A stretch of 64,000 nt of DNA from CAVXEH01 sp963805645 (GCA_963805645.1 CAWDVA010000005.1:248001-312000), one strand, 5' to 3'. Shown: positions 26,006 through 34,519, counted from the stretch's first letter. Program-made: numbers and translations. The notes: generated from the letters alone by a model not told the origin.

Positions 26006-28903
26006 TCAGGCCTCGAGCTCGGCGAGCGCCGAGTCGTCAGCCTCTGCCCCGGACTCCGGTTCGCCGTCGCGCGCGACCCGTGACCAGCCACCATCGGCCT
26101 GCTGCAGGCGATCCATCTGCTCCCAGTTCGTGCCGACCTTGAGGTCGACCTCCAGTGGCACGTCGAGCGGCAACGCCGTCTCCATGATCTCTCTGGCCAG
26201 CGAGGCCAGGGCGGGCAGCTCCTCCTCGTCGGTCTCGAAGACGAGCTCGTCATGGACCTGGAGCAGCATCCGCGACCGGAGCCCCCGTTCCCGGATCGCC
26301 GCGTCGAGGCGGTTCATCGCGATCTTCATGCCATCGGCCGCCGTGCCCTGGATGGGCATGTTGATCGCCATCCGTTCGCCCGCCTGGCGCAGGGCGCCGT
26401 TGCGTGCCGTGAGCTCGGGCAGGTATCGGCGCCGGCCCAGGAGCGTGGTGACGAAGCCCTGGTCGCGGGCCAGCATCCGGATCTCGATCGTGTAGCGCCG
26501 GATGCCCGGATAGGCTTCGAAGTAGTCCGCGATGAACTTCTGCGCCTCCTCGCGCGGGATCTTCAGCCGGTCGGCGAGCCCGAAGTCGGAGAGGCCGTAG
26601 GCGATCCCGTAGTTGATCATCTTCGCCACGCTGCGCTCCTTGGGTCCCACCTGGTCCGGCGACAGGCCAAGGACGCGCGCGGCGGCGGCGAGGTGGATGT
26701 CCGAGTGCGCCGCGAAGTCCGCCTTGAGACCGGCGTCGCCGGAGACATGGGCCAGGATGCGCAGCTCCTGCTGCGAATAGTCGCCGGCGAGGAGCAGCTT
26801 GCCGGGTGGCGCCACGAAGGCGTGCCGGATGCGCCGGCCGAGCGGCGTGCGGACCGGGATGTTCTGCAGGTTGGGATCGATGCTCGAGAGGCGCCCGGTG
26901 GCCGCCACCGCCTGCTGGTAGGTCGTGTGCAGCCGCCCGTCCCCGCTGATCAGCTGCGGCAGCGCATCCACGTACGTCGACTTGAGCTTGGCGATCTGCC
27001 GGTGCTCCAGGATGAGGCCGATCACCTCGTGCTTGTCGCGCAGGTCTTCGAGGACCGATGCATCGGTCGAGTACCCGGTACGGGTCCGCTTCGTTGCCGG
27101 GAGCTCCAGCTCGTGGAAGAGGATCTGCTCCAGCTGCTTCGGCGAGCCGATGTTGAACGGGTGGCCGACTGCGGTGTAGATCCGGTCCTCCAGCGTGGCG
27201 AGCTGCTCGCCGAACTCCTCGGCCATGACCGCCAACGCCTCTCGGTCGAGGGCCACCCCGGCCAGCTCCATGCGGGCAAGCACGGGCAGGAGCGGCATCT
27301 CGACCTCGCGGAACAGGTTCGCCAGGCCGGCCTCCGCGAGCTCGTTCTCGAGCGCGGGCCGGGCGAGCAAGGCGGTCAGCGCCTCCGCGGCCGCGCGGCG
27401 CGCGACCGCCCGTTCCTCCGCGCCCGTCTCCGCCGCGGTGGGGCGCGGCGGCAGCTCGGCAGTGAAGCGGGTGGCCGCCAGGTCGTCGATCGTCTGGGAC
27501 CGGAGCGACGGGTTGAGCATGTAGCCGGCGATGAGGGTGTCGACGGCGGGTCCGCCGAGCGTCACCTCGCGGCAGCCGAGTGAGACGACGAGCTGCTTGA
27601 GGTCGTGCCCGATCAGCGGGCGATCCTCCCGCGAGAACCACGCCGGCAGCGGCGCGCGCGCGGCCGGGTTGTCGTCCCAGGGCAGGTACCAGCTGCTCCC
27701 ATCGCCGCCGGCCAGGGCGATACCCACCAGGGTGCGCTCGAGCGGCCGCCCCGCGCCGGTCGCCCAGCCGAGGCCGACGTCCCCGCCGCGCGCGTCGAGC
27801 CAGGCATCGAGATCCGCCGCGTCCGCCCGGGAACGGACCACGCGCGGATCGGCGTGCTCGATGGCGCCCCCGGGGTCCACCACCGGGTTGGGCGCCTGGG
27901 GTAGCGGCTCGGCGCTCGCGGGCGGGGCGCCGCCATCGGCTCCGGATCCGCCGCCCAGCAGGTCCAGCGAGAGCTGGAGACCACCGCCGGTCTCGCGTTC
28001 GGTCGGCTCCGGGCCGCTCGGCGCAAGGCTGGAGGGGGGCAGCCGGTCGATCAGCGACCGGAACTCGAGCTCGCGGAAGCGCTGCGCCACCGCGCGCCGG
28101 TCGTACCGGCCCGTGCGTGCGGCATCGAGCTCCAGCTCGACCGGCAGGTCGGTGACGATGCGGCCAACCTCGCGCGAGAGGAACGCGGATTCACGATGCT
28201 CCGCCAGCCGCTCGCGCAGCTTGCCCTTGACCTCGTCGAGATGCTCGTAGATGTCGTCGAGCGTGCCGAACTGCTGGAGGAGGCTGATCGCGGTCTTCTC
28301 CCCCACCCCGGGGACGCCGGGGATGTTGTCCGAGGCATCACCCTTGAGTGCCTTGTAGTCGAGCATCTGGTCCGGCCGCAGCCCGTAGCGCTCGTTGACC
28401 TTGGCGATGTCGTAGATCACCGTGGCGGCCACGCCCATCCGCGTCGTGAGCAGGCGCACGTGGTCGTTCACCAGCTGCAGGCCGTCCAGGTCGCCGGAGA
28501 CGATCATGGTGTCGACGTCGGCCGCCGTCGCGTCCTGGGCCAGCGAGCCGATGACGTCGTCGGCTTCGTAGCCCTCCAGCTCCCGGATGGGCATGCCCAT
28601 CATCCCGCACAGATCGCGGACGATCGGGAACTGGGCGCGGAGGTCGTCCGGCATGGAGGGTCGTCCGGCCTTGTACTCCGGGTAGGCGGTGAAGCGGAAC
28701 TGCGGCCGGCCCAGGTCGAACGTGACGATCGCGTAGTCCGGCTTGAGGTCCTGCATGCCCCGAAGGACGATCTGCAGAAAGCCGAAGGCGGCATTCACCA
28801 GTGTCCCGTCCGAGGTCGTGAGGGGCGGCAGCGCGAAATACCCGCGGTAGACGAGGCTCGGCCCGTCGATGAGCATCAGGATGGGTCGGCGGCGCTCCTG
28901 CAT
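26006..28903 (-). CDS. polA: DNA polymerase I with degenerate proofreading domain
   Basis: A 965-aa polymerase for gap filling in repair and Okazaki-fragment processing. Order: 5'-3' exonuclease domain (LIDGPSLVYRGYFA, YEADDVIGSLA, DNIPGVPGVGEKTA; residues 1-300), a 3'-5'-exo-like domain (~330-540) and palm/fingers with motif A DYSQQELRIL, motif B RSVAKMINYGIAYGLS and motif C QVHDELVFE. The exo I motif that should read DxE is replaced by DVGLGWA-like sequence, so proofreading is probably lost, as in Taq and other non-proteobacterial Pol I enzymes. The start MQERRRP follows a TAGACT box by 10 nt. Confidence 0.97.
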   Translation of the reverse strand: MQERRRPILMLIDGPSLVYRGYFALPPLTTSDGTLVNAAFGFLQIVLRGMQDLKPDYAIVTFDLGRPQFRFTAYPEYKAGRPSMPDDLRAQFPIVRDLCGMMGMPIRELEGYEADDVIGSLAQDATAADVDTMIVSGDLDGLQLVNDHVRLLTTRMGVAATVIYDIAKVNERYGLRPDQMLDYKALKGDASDNIPGVPGVGEKTAISLLQQFGTLDDIYEHLDEVKGKLRERLAEHRESAFLSREVGRIVTDLPVELELDAARTGRYDRRAVAQRFRELEFRSLIDRLPPSSLAPSGPEPTERETGGGLQLSLDLLGGGSGADGGAPPASAEPLPQAPNPVVDPGGAIEHADPRVVRSRADAADLDAWLDARGGDVGLGWATGAGRPLERTLVGIALAGGDGSSWYLPWDDNPAARAPLPAWFSREDRPLIGHDLKQLVVSLGCREVTLGGPAVDTLIAGYMLNPSLRSQTIDDLAATRFTAELPPRPTAAETGAEERAVARRAAAEALTALLARPALENELAEAGLANLFREVEMPLLPVLARMELAGVALDREALAVMAEEFGEQLATLEDRIYTAVGHPFNIGSPKQLEQILFHELELPATKRTRTGYSTDASVLEDLRDKHEVIGLILEHRQIAKLKSTYVDALPQLISGDGRLHTTYQQAVAATGRLSSIDPNLQNIPVRTPLGRRIRHAFVAPPGKLLLAGDYSQQELRILAHVSGDAGLKADFAAHSDIHLAAAARVLGLSPDQVGPKERSVAKMINYGIAYGLSDFGLADRLKIPREEAQKFIADYFEAYPGIRRYTIEIRMLARDQGFVTTLLGRRRYLPELTARNGALRQAGERMAINMPIQGTAADGMKIAMNRLDAAIRERGLRSRMLLQVHDELVFETDEEELPALASLAREIMETALPLDVPLEVDLKVGTNWEQMDRLQQADGGWSRVARDGEPESGAEADDSALAELEA

Positions 28904-28987
28904 GACACTGACGAGTCTAGCCCGATGGCGCCCACCAAACGGTCTCCGCAGACGCCGGACCGGTCGTCCGGCATCCGGGCTGCGCCG

Positions 28988-28993
28988 TAGAAT
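28988..28993 (+). promoter_or_regulatory. -10 box of the DnaJ-like gene (leaderless start)
   Basis: TAGAAT, 7 nt before the ATG at 29001; no ribosome-binding site lies between them. The polA promoter region lies on the opposite strand in the same 97-nt gap. Confidence 0.6.
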
Positions 28994-29000
28994 CGCCAGA

Positions 29001-29513
29001 ATGCCGGAGCAGCCGCGACATGACCCCTATGCGGTGCTGGGCGTGCCCCGCGAGGCCACGCCGCTGCAGGTCGCGCGGGCACATCGGCGCCTGGCCAAGC
29101 GCTACCACCCGGACCTGCATCCGGGCGAGGACGTGAGCGATCGCATGCGGCGCATCAACGAGGCCTGGCATCTCCTCTCCAACCCTGCCCGGCGCGCCGT
29201 CTACGACCTGGATCACCCGGCGAGCGGCAGCGGCCCCCGCGGGCACTGGGTCACGCCGTCACGTCCCGCCCCGGTCGAGGAGGCCACGACGACACGCACC
29301 TGGGCGAGCTGGCGCGCGACCGCCGACGAGACTCGCGCCGCCCCGCGCACACGACGGGCGCCCGGCGAGATCCCGATTCCCGCCACCCGGAGGCCGCCGC
29401 GGATGGAGCCGGCCGAGCGGACATTCCGCGACAGCGGGCTGGCCGCCATCCTGGTCGCGGTGCTCATCCTGCTCCTGCTCGTCGCCGCCGTGGTGGCCGG
29501 TCGGATCGCGTAG
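29001..29513 (+). CDS. Small membrane-anchored DnaJ-domain protein
   Basis: A 170-aa protein with an N-terminal J domain (residues 6-70): DPYAVLGVPREA, then KRYHPDLHPG with the HPD tripeptide that stimulates Hsp70 ATPase, and RRINEAWHLLSNPARRAVYD. A basic, Pro/Arg/Thr-rich linker follows, and one C-terminal transmembrane helix (about residues 148-167) anchors it with the J domain in the cytoplasm. It lacks the G/F, zinc-finger and CTD regions of DnaJ, so it is a class C co-chaperone. Start ATG 29001 is chosen because MPEQPRHDPYAVLG begins the J domain; the longer frame from 28869 is unsupported. It is divergent from polA and convergent with the anti-sigma gene. Confidence 0.88.
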   Translation: MPEQPRHDPYAVLGVPREATPLQVARAHRRLAKRYHPDLHPGEDVSDRMRRINEAWHLLSNPARRAVYDLDHPASGSGPRGHWVTPSRPAPVEEATTTRTWASWRATADETRAAPRTRRAPGEIPIPATRRPPRMEPAERTFRDSGLAAILVAVLILLLLVAAVVAGRIA

Positions 29514-29522
29514 CCGCGGTCC

Positions 29523-30176
29523 TCAGGGGGCGCGATCGCGCCGGTCGCCCCGCGCGAACACCGCGCGCGCAAGCAGCGCAGCCGCCAGCAGCACCACGCC
29601 CAGGCCAAGGAACCACTCGAAGAGCAGCCCCGTGTCATGGGCCGGCACGCCCTGGCCACCGGAGGCACTGTCCGTCGTCCCGCCGCTCACCGGCGCCTTG
29701 GGAGGCGCGACCGTCGGCGTCGGCTGCGAGACGGAGTCCCTGCTGACCCCGGAGACGCTCGCGGCGGCGGACGCTGCAGCCATCTCCGGCTGACCCCCTG
29801 CCATCCGCGCGGTGTCGCTCACGCCGGCGCCGGCGGACCTGAACAGGGCAGAGCCGCTCCCTACCGCCCCGACCACGATCAGCACCACGGCGAGCGCCAT
29901 GGCGGGTGCGGTGAGGCGTCGCATGATGCCCAGCCAGTTGGAGGGCTGCTGCGGCGCGTCAGCCGGCGGGAGGAGACGCAGGGGCCGAGGCGGAGGGAGG
30001 TCGGGCAGCTCGGCGAGCGCGACGGTGACAGAGCGGAGCTCTGCGAGGATGCCGGTGCAGCGCTCGCAGGCTGCGGTGTGCGCGGCGAGCGTGGCATCGG
30101 CACGGGCGTCGGGGTCGCCGCCGGCGAGCGCAGCGAGCCGCTCGTCGTCAGGGTGCGGTTCTTGCAGCATGGTCAT
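29523..30176 (-). CDS. Zinc-type anti-sigma factor, membrane-bound
   Basis: A 217-aa protein whose first 45 residues form a zinc anti-sigma domain with an H-x3-C-x2-C pattern (His33, Cys37, Cys40). A Pro-rich segment leads to a transmembrane helix near residues 85-105 (APAMALAVVLIVVGAVGSG), an Ala/Ser/Thr/Pro-rich extracytoplasmic stretch and a second helix at the C-terminus (WFLGLGVVLLAAALLARAV). It is expected to hold the adjacent ECF sigma factor inactive at the membrane until an envelope or redox signal arrives. The ATG is 14 nt after the sigma stop, on the same strand, so the pair is co-transcribed. The ORF extends upstream into the sigma gene but MTMLQEP is the first sensible start. Confidence 0.85.
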   Translation of the reverse strand: MTMLQEPHPDDERLAALAGGDPDARADATLAAHTAACERCTGILAELRSVTVALAELPDLPPPRPLRLLPPADAPQQPSNWLGIMRRLTAPAMALAVVLIVVGAVGSGSALFRSAGAGVSDTARMAGGQPEMAAASAAASVSGVSRDSVSQPTPTVAPPKAPVSGGTTDSASGGQGVPAHDTGLLFEWFLGLGVVLLAAALLARAVFARGDRRDRAP

Positions 30177-30190
30177 CGGCTCAGACGCCC

Positions 30191-30802
30191 TCAGCCATTG
30201 AAGAGTTCCTTGTGCGGCCCCATGAGCTCCCGCAGCTGCAGGCGGCCACGATGGATCCGCGATTTCACGGTGCCGAGCGGCGCCGCGGTCAGGGTCGCCA
30301 CCTCGCCGTAGTCCATCCCGTATACGTCGCACAGGACCACGGCCACGCGCTGGTCCTCCGGGAGATCACGGAGCGCGATCTCGAGATGTCGGTAGAGCTC
30401 CCCGCGCCGCGCCGAATCGAACGGGTTCGGCGCGCTCGCGTCGGGCAGCTCGGGCGCATTCTCCTCGTTCCCCGGCAGGGTCGTGGTCGGACGCCGCTGG
30501 GCACGCCGCAGGATGTCGTAGCTGGCATTGGCCGTGATCCGCAGCATCCAGGAGCGGAAGATGCCGCCCCGGTACCGCCCGATCCCGTCGTAGGCGTGGA
30601 TCAGGGCGTCCTGGGTGGCATCCAGGGCCGCGTCCGGGTCGCCGATCAGGCGCAGGGCGAGCCCGTAGCAGGCGGACTGGTAGTGCTCGGCCAGCCGCGC
30701 GAACGCGGCCCGGTCGCCGGCAGCGGCCCGCGCGACCACGGCAGCCTCGTCGTCGAGCGGCTGCACGCGGGACGCCGGCTGCGCACGCTGGGGCTCCGCC
30801 AT
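30191..30802 (-). CDS. ECF-type RNA polymerase sigma factor
   Basis: A 203-aa sigma-70-family protein with only regions 2 and 4. Region 2: ALDATQDALIHAYDGIGRYRG ... FRSWMLRITANASYDILRR (residues 60-100). Region 4: LPEDQRVAVVLCDVYGMDYGEVA followed by the GTVKSRIHRGRLQLREL recognition helix (residues 145-195). These read the -10 and -35 elements of its regulon. The next gene is its zinc anti-sigma factor, a standard pairing. The promoter region is shared with the divergent tRNA-Leu gene: only 27 bp separate the ATG from the tRNA 5' end. Confidence 0.93.
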   Translation of the reverse strand: MAEPQRAQPASRVQPLDDEAAVVARAAAGDRAAFARLAEHYQSACYGLALRLIGDPDAALDATQDALIHAYDGIGRYRGGIFRSWMLRITANASYDILRRAQRRPTTTLPGNEENAPELPDASAPNPFDSARRGELYRHLEIALRDLPEDQRVAVVLCDVYGMDYGEVATLTAAPLGTVKSRIHRGRLQLRELMGPHKELFNG

Positions 30803-30810
30803 CGGCTTCC

Positions 30811-30816
30811 TATAAT
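30811..30816 (+). promoter_or_regulatory. -10 box of tRNA-Leu
   Basis: A perfect TATAAT, 13 nt before the 5' end of the mature tRNA. No good -35 hexamer is seen at 16-18 nt. The element lies inside the 27-bp divergent gap with the ECF sigma gene. Confidence 0.6.
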
Positions 30817-30829
30817 CACACTCCCCGCT

Positions 30830-30916
30830 GCCGGAGTGGCGGAATTGGCAGACGCGTCGGTCTCAAACACCGATGAGGGCAACCTCGTGTGGGTTCAAGT
30901 CCCACCTCCGGCACCA
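30830..30916 (+). tRNA. tRNA-Leu (anticodon CAA), CCA encoded
   Basis: An 87-nt class II tRNA. The acceptor strands GCCGGAG and CTCCGGC pair fully, with discriminator A and encoded CCA at 30914-30916. The anticodon stem TCGGT/ACCGA closes a CTCAAAC loop, anticodon CAA, which decodes UUG. A long variable arm (GAGGGCAACCTCG) confirms a leucine-type tRNA, and the T loop has GGTTCAAGTCC. Confidence 0.97.
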
Positions 30917-30981
30917 ACATCATCAGGCTCACCTGCAGGAGCGCGCGAGGCATGGCACGACTCCCGGGCGAGCAAAGAAGA

Positions 30982-31007
30982 GACCCGCGCCCCGGAGGGT
31001 GCGGGTC
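30982..31007 (-). terminator. Rho-independent terminator of the secreted repeat protein gene
   Basis: Inverted repeat GACCCGC / GCGGGTC separated by 12 nt. Read on the minus strand it starts 34 nt after the stop codon at 31042 and is followed by a T-rich run (TCTTCTTTGCT). On the plus strand it may also stop transcription from the tRNA-Leu gene. Confidence 0.55.
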
Positions 31008-31041
31008 CTTCGCGTTCGGAGGCGTCAGGCGAGAAGGAGCG

Positions 31042-31950
31042 CTAGCTGCCGCTCGATACCACGCCGCCCTTGGCGACGTAGCTGACGCAGGCGCCCTGGT
31101 TCTTGAACGAGGCGCCATCCGCATCGACCATCGACTTCCATCCACCGTGCTTGCACTGCGCACCGGTGTTGCCGGTGTTGCCGGTGGTGTCGGTGGTGGT
31201 AGTGGTGCCCTTGTTGGCCTTGCCGCTGCCGATCGGCACAGCGCCGGCCTTCGCGTAGGAGCTGACGCAGCGGCCCTGGTTGGTGAACGGCGCGAAGAAG
31301 ACCGAATCGACCATCTCCTGCCACCCGCCCTGCTTGCACTGGGCACCGGTAGCGGCGACCTGGGTGACGGTGACGTTGTCGACCACGACGCCGCAGTTGC
31401 TCGTGTTCGTCGGATCCGCCTCGAAGGTAACGGTGGCCGAAGCGGTGGTCGCCACGAAGCTCACGGCAGGGGCGGCGAACCATTGACCGGCGTAGACGCT
31501 GAACGAGTCGGGTACATCAACTGTCTCCGAGCTCCCCGCGATGCTGTAGGTCATGCTCTTGGTCGACGGACCGCAGACGCTGTTGTTTGAGACCGAGAAC
31601 TGCACGGTGTAGGTGTCGTTTGCCGTGGTCTCGAACTCCTGGCTGATGGTGCCGGCAGCCGACCCGCCCGCAGTCCCCGTGCCGTTCATGTCGACGCTGT
31701 GGCTGCCGTCCTGGCTCGTCCAGGTCGAGTAGCTGTCGCTGACCCAGTCCACGTTCCCCGCGTCGACGGTCCAGCCGGCCATCGCGGTCGCATCCGCCGT
31801 GCCTGCCGCAAGGGTATGGAAGCCGTCGCCACCGTAGGACCACCCGTCCTCGAAGCTGCCGTTGGTGAAGGCACTGGCGGCAAGGGCTGAGCCGGCGAGC
31901 GCGAGGGAGGCGACGAGGGGGATCGCCGCCGCGATGAATGACTTCCGCAC
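31042..31950 (-). CDS. Secreted protein with choice-of-anchor-C-like domain and two Cys-repeat modules
   Basis: A 302-aa exported protein. Residues 1-25 are a Sec signal peptide (basic start, ALAGSALA cleavage region). Residues 27-200 form a beta-sandwich resembling DUF642/choice-of-anchor-C domains: FTNGSFEDGW, AMAGWTVDAG, DGSHSVDMNG and NCGVVVDNVTV. Two repeats follow at about 202-237 and 263-296, pattern GAQCK-GGW--MVD...F-NQG-CVS(Y/S)-K-G, each with two cysteines likely to form a disulfide; a Thr/Gly/Asn-rich linker separates them. The repeat type occurs in many actinobacterial and Chloroflexota secreted proteins, and its function is unknown. GTG at 31950 has GGAGG 10 nt upstream. A terminator-like hairpin follows the gene. 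Confidence 0.8.
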   Translation of the reverse strand: MRKSFIAAAIPLVASLALAGSALAASAFTNGSFEDGWSYGGDGFHTLAAGTADATAMAGWTVDAGNVDWVSDSYSTWTSQDGSHSVDMNGTGTAGGSAAGTISQEFETTANDTYTVQFSVSNNSVCGPSTKSMTYSIAGSSETVDVPDSFSVYAGQWFAAPAVSFVATTASATVTFEADPTNTSNCGVVVDNVTVTQVAATGAQCKQGGWQEMVDSVFFAPFTNQGRCVSSYAKAGAVPIGSGKANKGTTTTTDTTGNTGNTGAQCKHGGWKSMVDADGASFKNQGACVSYVAKGGVVSSGS

Positions 31951-32447
31951 GAGATGCTGCCCTCCTGGCAATCCAGAGCGCGCGAACGGATCGGTCTCGC
32001 CCACTGGCTCGGTGTACGCCCGGCGACCGACATCATGGGCCACACGCCGACGACCGCCGCGCTATGCCGTCCCAACCTACCGTGCATCACCGATGCCGGC
32101 TACCGCCCTTTGGTCATGGCCGGCATGCGAACGTTGTCCTATGACATCTGGCACCACCTGGTACGGGTGGTGGCGGCGGGGGCTGCCGCGCGGAGCTGCC
32201 GTGCGGAGGATTCAGCACCCGACGGCCGCGGTGGCGGCACCGAGCCCGGTGAGCTTCAGGAACCGTTTCAGTGCGCGAGGCGGCGTGGTTCTGTACCATC
32301 CCGCACGGCCGACCGGTTGCGCGGACGGCCACCGGGCCGTCGGCGTTCTCACCGTCGGCGGCCCATCGCATGCTAGGCTGACGCGCGCTGGCCTGACCGT
32401 CGTGGCGGCTCGCCGTCAAGGCGATCTCCCTGGAGGAACCCGGTCCG
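31951..32447. other. 497-bp non-coding gap between two divergent genes
   Basis: No coding frame is supported here; the open frames are shadow type. It should hold the promoters of the secreted protein (minus strand) and the zinc-ribbon protein (plus strand). A 7-bp inverted repeat CACCACC/GGTGGTG with a 7-nt loop is at 32152-32172, and a small GATGC/GCATC hairpin sits near 32090. A TAGGCT box at about 32373 could serve the plus-strand gene. I see no recognisable riboswitch. Confidence 0.4.
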
Positions 32448-33161
32448 ATGCTCGACGACCTCGGCGAGACGATCGACTGTCCCAACTGCGGGCGCCCCAA
32501 CCCCGGCTGGGCCCAGGTCTGCCGGACCTGCGGGTTCTCCCTCAGTCGCAAGGTGGCACGATCGGTCGGCCGTCCGCAGCGTCCGTTCCCGACGGATCAG
32601 GCGTCGCTTCTGTCCATCGGGGCCGCGGTTGGCTCCATCGTCCTGGCGATCGTCCTGGGGATGATCTTCTCGGCGATGAACCCGACCCAGCCCACCGTCG
32701 GAGTCTCCGTCTCACCCTCGCCGTCGCCCTCCCCGACCGCCGCTCCCACGCTCCCACCGGAGCCATCGCCGTCCATCGTCGCCGAGGAGACGCCGTCCCC
32801 GACACCCGAGCTGCCGGATACGATCACCTTCGGCACCGGCCTGACGGCGTCCAAGACCATCAGCGGCAAGACGGACACCTTCGGCCCGGGCAGCACCTTC
32901 GCCCACTCGGTCTCCGCCAAGGAGCCCTTCGGCGTCTCGACCCTGTATGAGACGGTCGTCCGCGTCGCCGATGACGGGACGGAGTCGCCCATGCAGACGC
33001 GCTATCCGGTTCCCGTTACGAAGACCGCCAAGGTCTTTGGCTTCGTGGTGAGCACCAACAGCCTGCTGCGCGACTGGGCGGGCGGGGGCAACTTCATCAT
33101 GCGCATCTACGACGGCCAGACGCTCATCGCGGAGGGCTCGTTCACCCTGACAGCCAGCTGA
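32448..33161 (+). CDS. Zinc-ribbon membrane protein with Pro/Ser-rich linker
   Basis: A 237-aa protein. The N-terminus carries a zinc ribbon (CPNCGRPNPGWAQVCRTCG, residues 11-29), then a transmembrane helix (about residues 56-76, LLSIGAAVGSIVLAIVLGMIF). A Ser/Pro/Thr-rich linker (about 80-125) leads to an extracytoplasmic domain of roughly 110 residues (FGTGL ... FTLTAS) with beta-strand pattern and no family match I recognise. ATG at 32448 follows GGAGG by 11 nt. Cytoplasmic zinc ribbon plus single helix plus external domain is a common layout for envelope proteins of unknown function. Confidence 0.75.
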   Translation: MLDDLGETIDCPNCGRPNPGWAQVCRTCGFSLSRKVARSVGRPQRPFPTDQASLLSIGAAVGSIVLAIVLGMIFSAMNPTQPTVGVSVSPSPSPSPTAAPTLPPEPSPSIVAEETPSPTPELPDTITFGTGLTASKTISGKTDTFGPGSTFAHSVSAKEPFGVSTLYETVVRVADDGTESPMQTRYPVPVTKTAKVFGFVVSTNSLLRDWAGGGNFIMRIYDGQTLIAEGSFTLTAS

Positions 33162-33265
33162 CCGGCCCCCTGGTCAACCGTCGCGGCGGGCCACCAGCTC
33201 ACCAGGGCGACGGGGTCAGCCGAATGGCTGGGTGCCTGACTCTGGCTGGCGAGGGGCCGGCCGGG

Positions 33266-34357
33266 CTACTCCCCGAGGAACTCGCGGACGAGGTTCTGGA
33301 AGTGGTAGACGCCGTTCTCGCGCGCGGCAGAGAAGCGACCGGTGTCGTAGGAGCGTGACCGGAGCCCGCGCTGGACCTGCTCGCAGATCAGGATGTCCTC
33401 CTGCTGGATCTCGTCGGAGAACGCGATTGTCTGCTGCATCGACTCCCAGCCCGGCCCGGTTCCCGGCTCGGCGAAGAACCACTCGAAGATGGTGAGCGTC
33501 CGATCCACGCCCAGCGGCAGGATCACGTTGGAGCTCAGGTTGTCCTGGTAGATGTTGAACATCGTGTTCGGGAAGAGCCAGTAGTAGAGGGCGCTCTCCT
33601 CCTGCCCCGGGAGGCGGAGGTAGCGACGGTCGCGGCCAAGCTCCTCCCCGGGGCGCAGCTCCCGGATCGGCGCATGCTGCTTGGAGTAGTAGCGGAACTC
33701 CTCGACACGGTAGGCGTCGTAGTCGAGCTCGCGGAACAGCTGGGGATGGGCGATGGGAAGGTGATAGCCCTCCAGGTAGTTGTCGACGTAGACCTTCCAG
33801 TTGCACTCGATGACGTACTCCCGCCTCTCAACCAGGCGCATCGCGTCGACGTCGTAGCCGGCATCGGCGACCTCCGCGCCGATGGCGCCCATCATCTCGG
33901 CCAGGCTCGGCGCCCCCGGGTCCAGGCAGACGAACACGAACGGACCCCAGGCGTCCACCCGTACCGGCGCCAAGCCGAAGTCCTCCTTGCGGAAGTCCTC
34001 CGTGGCCTCCATCTCCGGGCAGGCCCGCAGCGTCCCGTCCAGCCCGTAGGTCCAGCCGTGGTAGCGGCACTGCAGGCTCTTGCGGTTGCCGCGCGTCAGC
34101 GCCACCTGTCCGGCCCGATGCCGGCACACGTTGTAGAACGCGCGGAGCCGGCCGTCGGTGCCGCGGGTGATGACGACGGGCTCGTCGATCACGGTCACCG
34201 GCACGAAGTCGCCGGGCCGCGCGAGCTCGTCGGCGCGGGCCACGAGCTGCCAGGTTCGCCCGAAGATCAGCTCCACCTCGCGGGCATACGTGCCCTCGTC
34301 GAGGTAGTAGCGCGACGGCAACGTGGCGGCCCGCGCGAGCGGTTCGGGCATGGTCAT
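33266..34357 (-). CDS. Rieske [2Fe-2S] aromatic-ring-hydroxylating oxygenase, alpha subunit type
   Basis: A 363-aa protein with the Rieske motif C-x-H (Cys78, His80) and C-x2-H (Cys97, His100) and the catalytic mononuclear-iron site DNYLEGYHLPIAH (Asp192, Glu196, His199, His204). The YVDNYLEGYH form is closest to glycine-betaine/choline monooxygenase-type and similar oxygenases rather than benzoate dioxygenases, but the substrate is not decided. No reductase or ferredoxin is adjacent; the ferredoxin/reductase pair at 60.9-62.0 kb could serve. ATG 34357 lies 7 nt after a TACACT box, so a leaderless transcript is likely. The gene is divergent from the amino-acid ABC importer. Confidence 0.9.
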   Translation of the reverse strand: MTMPEPLARAATLPSRYYLDEGTYAREVELIFGRTWQLVARADELARPGDFVPVTVIDEPVVITRGTDGRLRAFYNVCRHRAGQVALTRGNRKSLQCRYHGWTYGLDGTLRACPEMEATEDFRKEDFGLAPVRVDAWGPFVFVCLDPGAPSLAEMMGAIGAEVADAGYDVDAMRLVERREYVIECNWKVYVDNYLEGYHLPIAHPQLFRELDYDAYRVEEFRYYSKQHAPIRELRPGEELGRDRRYLRLPGQEESALYYWLFPNTMFNIYQDNLSSNVILPLGVDRTLTIFEWFFAEPGTGPGWESMQQTIAFSDEIQQEDILICEQVQRGLRSRSYDTGRFSAARENGVYHFQNLVREFLGE

Positions 34358-34364
34358 GGCCGCG

Positions 34365-34370
34365 AGTGTA
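34365..34370 (-). promoter_or_regulatory. -10 box of the Rieske oxygenase gene (leaderless start)
   Basis: TACACT on the minus strand, 7 nt before the ATG at 34357. Confidence 0.55.
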
Positions 34371-34426
34371 GCGGTGCGGCAGGGATCGGCTTGCCCCCGT
34401 GCCTTGTGTCAAGAGCCACGATTCCC

Positions 34427-34456
34427 TCGACACGCGGTCGCTCGGACCGCTACATT
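34427..34456 (+). promoter_or_regulatory. Promoter of the amino-acid ABC importer operon
   Basis: -35 TCGACA (34427-34432), 18-bp spacer, -10 TACATT (34451-34456). It would give a leader of about 57 nt that contains the GGAGG ribosome-binding site of the binding-protein gene. Confidence 0.5.
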
Positions 34457-34519
34457 GCGTGCTTCACGACACGCAGCCCACGCACCAGGCCCGCGAGAGA
34501 GGCCCAACGGAGGACCGGA

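Noticed and set aside
32152..32172. CACCACC/GGTGGTG hairpin as a terminator or riboswitch
   Set aside because: Short stem, no T tract and no match to a riboswitch consensus I know.
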